Program-made: the position numbers and the translations under genes | Notes under the pieces: generated by a model | Told to the model about the DNA's origin: nothing | The model's input: only the letters and a program-made list of their open reading frames with translations | Database searches by the model: none | Source: Armatimonadota bacterium | Lineage (GTDB): Bacteria; Armatimonadota; UBA5829 | Direction: 5' to 3' | Assembly: GCA_012522575.1 (NCBI GenBank) | Contig: JAAYKE010000063.1 | Coordinates: 1 to 45,024 of the forward strand | DNA: 45,024 nucleotides | In this document: positions 43,298 to 45,024 of the stretch, piece after piece | How the letters are laid out: every line of letters starts with the position of its first letter | How positions within the stretch are numbered: position 1 is the first letter of the stretch

Positions 43298-44335
43298 ATG
43301 AACTCGGTGATTCGCCTTGTTTTTGTCGTCAGTGTGTTTGCGACTCTGATGAGCGCAACCTGTGTCCACGCTCTTCCACCCGGATTTGCGCAGGATTTTA
43401 CCTATAAGCAAACCGATGGCGCAGTAGATATTTTGAAGGGCAGTACCGTCGTCGCCCGGTATGTCTACAAGGACACCTCCAGACCATATATTTACCCGCT
43501 GCTTTCACCGGCAGGGCTTGCGGTGACCCGCGATTTTCCGATGAAGACGGTGGAGGGCGACCAGACCGATCATCCTCATCAGAAGTCGATGTGGACTGCC
43601 TTTGGGGATGTGAACGGCATTGATTTCTGGGCGGAGTCCGACAAATGCGGCAAAATCGTGCAGAAAAGCATCGACTTCGACCCTATTTCAGTCGGGCAAT
43701 ACTGGAGCATCCATACCAGCAATGACTGGCTGTTGCCGGATGGCAGCAAACTGATGCAGGATGTGAGAAAAATCGCTTTTCAGTCGTGCGATTATGGGAC
43801 TTTGATCGTGACTCGACTGGTGCTGAACGCCTCGGAATGCAACATCAAATTCGGTGACTCCAAAGAAGGCTTTTTCGGTATTCGAGTTGCGCCGAGCATG
43901 ACGGTGACAAAAGGCAAAGGTCATATCCTGAACTCGGAAGGCGATAAGGACAACGACGCCTGGGGCAAACGGGCCAAGTGGGTGGATTATACCGGAGAGG
44001 TGAACGGTAAAAAGGTAGGAATAACCATGTTTGATTCGCCATATAACTACGGCTATCCCACCTATTGGCACGCTCGTGACTATGGGCTGGTAGCGGCAAA
44101 CCCGTTTGGCGGCAAGGAGTTTTCCGGGGATGCGAAGAATGATTCGTCGATGACCATTGAATATACAAACTCGATCAGGTTTGTGTATGTGACGCTGATC
44201 CACGACGGGGAGATCGATGCGAAAACCCTGGATGAACTGGCCGAACAGGTAGTAGGCAGCCCGAAAGAAAAACCCGCTGAATCGAAAGATAAACCGCAGG
44301 AAAACTCAGAGGACAACAGCCCGGAAAAGAAATAA
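43298..44335 (+). CDS. Secreted DUF6807 (PmoA-like) protein
   Basis: This 345-residue exported protein has a signal peptide (SVIRLVFVVSVFATLMSATC then VHA). It contains the DUF6807 domain, annotated in many genomes as PmoA-like because of remote resemblance only. Landmarks are RPYIYPLLSPAGLAVTRDFP, DHPHQKSMWTAFGDVNGIDF with its conserved histidines, and ITMFDSPYNYGYPTYWHARD. The function is unknown; relatives accompany glycan-use genes. A charged Glu/Lys/Asp/Pro-rich tail ends the protein. ATG 43298 has GGAGG 5 bases upstream; the open frame continues to 43073 without one. The 255-base gap on its left shows no other gene. Confidence 0.85.
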   Translation: MNSVIRLVFVVSVFATLMSATCVHALPPGFAQDFTYKQTDGAVDILKGSTVVARYVYKDTSRPYIYPLLSPAGLAVTRDFPMKTVEGDQTDHPHQKSMWTAFGDVNGIDFWAESDKCGKIVQKSIDFDPISVGQYWSIHTSNDWLLPDGSKLMQDVRKIAFQSCDYGTLIVTRLVLNASECNIKFGDSKEGFFGIRVAPSMTVTKGKGHILNSEGDKDNDAWGKRAKWVDYTGEVNGKKVGITMFDSPYNYGYPTYWHARDYGLVAANPFGGKEFSGDAKNDSSMTIEYTNSIRFVYVTLIHDGEIDAKTLDELAEQVVGSPKEKPAESKDKPQENSEDNSPEKK

Positions 44336-44372
44336 TCGATGGGCAAAATAAGATGCATAAGGAGCAGTAGAA

Positions 44373-45024
44373 TTGACCGGCAATAGCGCAAGCACACTCA
44401 ACCAACTGGAAAATACTCTAAATGATTTTGATGGGAATAAACGATGCGAGGCTCTGCGTGAGCTTGCCCGGCTCGTGCAGTCCGGTCAAATTGAGGTATC
44501 GCAGCCAAAGCCGGAGGTCAATCTGCACCTGCACACTTTTTTCTCATATAACGCCTATGGCTGGTCCCCTTCGCGTATCGCATGGGAATCCAAAAAGTAT
44601 GGCCTCGCGGTGGCGGGGATTGTAGATTTCGATGTTGTCGATGGAATGGAAGAGTTTCTGCAGGCAGGGCAAATCATCGACGTCAGGACGACCGTTGCGC
44701 TGGAGACGCGGGTATTGATCCCGGAATACGGCGACAAGGTGATAAGCTCCCCAAATGAGCCGGGAGTCGGATATTTTATGGCAGGAGGCTGTTTCGGTCA
44801 GCCGACAGATGACAAATCGGCAAAGGCCCTCGATGACCTGCGCGAAACGGCAAAACGAAGAAACCTGCAGGTGCTTGAGCGGGTAAACGATTACCTCGGT
44901 TCCGTCACACTGGATTATAACGCCGATGTGCTGCCGCTTACGCCGTCGGGCAATGCGACGGAACGGCATTTGCTGGCCGCATACGACGCCAGGGCCAGGG
45001 CGGTATGCGGTGACAAAACGGACG
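44373..45024 (+). CDS. PHP-domain protein, partial (right edge)
   Basis: A long frame, open to the end of the window, encodes at least 217 residues. The start is TTG 44373, with AAGGAG (44359-44364) 8 bases upstream. Residues about 51-85 contain the PHP metal-binding motif VNLHLHTFFSYNAYGWSPSR followed by GLAVAGIVDFDVVDGMEEFL, in which His53 and His55 and the later Asp are expected metal ligands. The usual HxD form is changed to VDFD. PHP proteins are metal-dependent phosphoesterases, such as histidinol phosphatase. The C-terminus lies outside the window. It follows the DUF6807 gene by 37 bases and may be in its operon. Confidence 0.75.
   Translation, partial: MTGNSASTLNQLENTLNDFDGNKRCEALRELARLVQSGQIEVSQPKPEVNLHLHTFFSYNAYGWSPSRIAWESKKYGLAVAGIVDFDVVDGMEEFLQAGQIIDVRTTVALETRVLIPEYGDKVISSPNEPGVGYFMAGGCFGQPTDDKSAKALDDLRETAKRRNLQVLERVNDYLGSVTLDYNADVLPLTPSGNATERHLLAAYDARARAVCGDKTD

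Overview
The window is about 45 kb of bacterial chromosome with moderate-to-high G+C and closely packed genes, and no rRNA, tRNA, CRISPR array or transposase was seen. Two beta-barrel-like exported proteins, one ending in a C-terminal Phe, point to a diderm (outer-membrane) cell. Twin-arginine Gfo/Idh/MocA oxidoreductase, heparinase-like lyase, DUF1080, DUF6807 and GH78-type genes, together with TTG/GTG starts and an archaeal-like HerA/NurA repair set, suggest a member of the Armatimonadota/Planctomycetota-like heterotrophs. Armatimonadota is my best guess. That assignment is inference and no marker gene settles it.

Layout: (1) 0.25-8.5 kb: a sulfotransferase converges on cysNC-cysD (sulfate activation to PAPS). 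Divergent from cysD are a large secreted heparinase II/III-like protein and a Gfo/Idh/MocA oxidoreductase that is split by a frameshift. (2) 8.5-10.4 kb: a GNAT acetyltransferase and an outer-membrane porin-like protein. (3) 10.5-19.8 kb, all on the minus strand: one long operon paaK2 - ACT protein - two LivK-type binding proteins - livH - livM - livG - livF - paaK1. It looks like a module for uptake and CoA-activation of an aromatic or branched acid; the second ligase (paaK1) has lost key ATP-site residues. (4) 20.1-24.6 kb: a polysaccharide-type ABC exporter (permease plus ATPase), a Trm112-like zinc-ribbon protein, aroQ, an Xaa-Pro aminopeptidase, and rodA converging on them. (5) 24.7-28.3 kb: an active/inactive M16 peptidase pair, then endonuclease III translationally coupled to a 65-residue, ten-cysteine protein. 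(6) 28.4-36.1 kb: a nurA-herA-mre11-rad50 operon, the archaeal DNA-end-resection set in a bacterium, with a divergently transcribed zinc-type sirtuin. (7) 36.1-45 kb: carbohydrate-related and exported proteins (a secreted hypothetical, DUF1080, a barrel-like protein, sugar isomerase/epimerase, a GH78-like protein without its catalytic motif, nitroreductase, DUF6807 protein, and a PHP-domain protein running off the end). A tandem 7-bp repeat and a small MITE-like element lie between them.

The most interesting points are the complete NurA-HerA-Mre11-Rad50 operon with an unusual HerA P-loop, the paired intact/degenerate phenylacetate-CoA ligases around a Liv transporter, the Cys-rich protein coupled to endonuclease III, and several promoters placed so close to start codons that leaderless or near-leaderless translation is likely.
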